This document shows, in pieces, positions 5,354 through 5,686 of a stretch of 5,686 nucleotides of DNA (its first letter is position 1; the number at the start of each line of letters is the position of its first letter). The position numbers and the translations under genes are program-made. The notes beneath the pieces are model-generated. The model saw only the letters and a program-made list of their open reading frames with translations. It had not been told where the DNA came from and did no database searches. Origin of the DNA: an uncultured Erysipelotrichaceae bacterium (lineage in GTDB: Bacteria > Bacillota_I > Bacilli_A > Erysipelotrichales > Erysipelotrichaceae); NCBI GenBank assembly GCA_944325295.1, contig CALUZL010000063.1, positions 1 through 5,686 on the forward strand. Reading direction: 5' to 3'.

Positions 5354-5362
5354 TGCTAATGG

Positions 5363-5392
5363 ATTATAACATATACCCAAATTGAAAATCAA
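5363..5392 (-). promoter_or_regulatory. Strong sigma-A promoter of rpmE
   Basis: On the minus strand: -35 TTGATT (5387-5392), an 18-nt spacer, a TG extended element, and a perfect -10 TATAAT (5363-5368). Transcription should start near 5356, giving a leader of about 52 nt. It lies between the murA stop and rpmE, so rpmE-tdk-prfA-prmC can be expressed independently of murA. No clear murA terminator is visible. Confidence 0.82.
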
Positions 5393-5405
5393 TCGTTATC
5401 GTTTA

Positions 5406-5686
5406 TTACTTGATATCGGCGCCGATCGCTTTAAGTTTCTCCTTTATGTGATCATAACCGCGATGGATATGGTAAGCACCCTTGATCGTCGTCTGACCCT
5501 CAGCGATCAAACCGGCGATCACAAGACAAGCCCCGCAGCGCAGGTCCGTAGCCGTGACCACAGCCCCACTTAGCGATGTCGGTCCGGTGATCGTCGATGA
5601 ACCGTTATCGACCTCGATCTCTGCCCCCATCAGCGACAGCTCATGACAATGGCGGAAACGTTCCGGGTATATCGTCTCATGGACTT
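5406..5686 (-). CDS. murA: UDP-N-acetylglucosamine 1-carboxyvinyltransferase, C-terminal part
   Basis: This is the last 92 codons of an open frame that enters from the right edge. The frame begins VHETIYPERFRHCHEL, upstream of an internal ATG at 5630, and matches the MurA region that usually reads ETIFENRF. It is followed by MGAEIEVDNG, the ATDLRCGACLVIAGL segment that contains the conserved DLR active-site arginine, and the RGYDHIKEKLKAIGADI end. MurA adds enolpyruvate from PEP to UDP-GlcNAc, the first committed step of peptidoglycan synthesis, in the cytosol. The fosfomycin-target cysteine lies outside the window. Firmicutes often carry two paralogues (murA and murZ/murAB); the one next to rpmE corresponds by position to the second in Bacillus. 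A cell wall is therefore expected. Confidence 0.95.
   Translation of the reverse strand, partial: VHETIYPERFRHCHELSLMGAEIEVDNGSSTITGPTSLSGAVVTATDLRCGACLVIAGLIAEGQTTIKGAYHIHRGYDHIKEKLKAIGADIK

Overview
The window looks like chromosomal DNA from a low-to-moderate GC Firmicute or a Mollicutes-related lineage (for example Erysipelotrichia or Izemoplasma-like). The evidence is the minus-strand gene order murA, rpmE, tdk, prfA, prmC, which is characteristic of Firmicutes, together with strong AAGGAG/GGAG ribosome binding sites and a consensus sigma-A type promoter. TGG codes for tryptophan and TGA ends prmC and the full-length RhuM-Fic gene, so the standard bacterial code applies, not the TGA=Trp code of many Mollicutes. 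The exact taxon cannot be fixed from sequence reading alone.

Layout. (1) 1-610, minus strand: 5' part of a DegV-family fatty-acid-binding protein gene, running off the left edge. (2) 611-2411, plus strand: an AT-richer accessory block with two tandem, unequal copies of a RhuM-family gene. Copy 1 (775-1155) keeps only the N-terminal domain. Degenerate traces of its C-terminal Fic domain follow up to about 1388. Copy 2 (1482-2411) carries the RhuM N-domain plus a Fic/Doc domain, but the codon matching the start of copy 1 has become ATA. (3) 2429-2458: a hairpin suited to terminate transcription from both sides. (4) 2541-5686, minus strand: the housekeeping cluster prmC, prfA, tdk, rpmE and the 3' end of murA.

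How the genes work together. PrfA (release factor 1) is the substrate of PrmC, which methylates the Gln of its GGQ motif. The two genes overlap by 17 nt. The prfA ribosome binding site lies in the last two codons of tdk, so tdk, prfA and prmC look translationally coupled. rpmE has its own strong promoter and a structured leader. A 12-bp hairpin over the rpmE stop codon sits between rpmE and tdk. murA (cell wall precursor synthesis) lies upstream. rho, which sits between murA and rpmE in Bacillus subtilis, is absent here.

Most interesting signal. The two RhuM copies each contain a long inverted repeat inside the coding sequence. One is a perfect 13-bp-arm palindrome and the other has 13-bp arms with two mismatches. 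Both are centred at exactly the same homologous position, 194 nt after the start-codon position. Their sequences differ, but seven base pairs change on both sides so that pairing is kept. This suggests a retained DNA or RNA structure inside the gene, although protein-level constraint could contribute. Further oddities are the mosaic identity between copies, the lost start codon of copy 2, the decayed Fic remnant, and a Cys in place of the usual Asn in the Fic motif.
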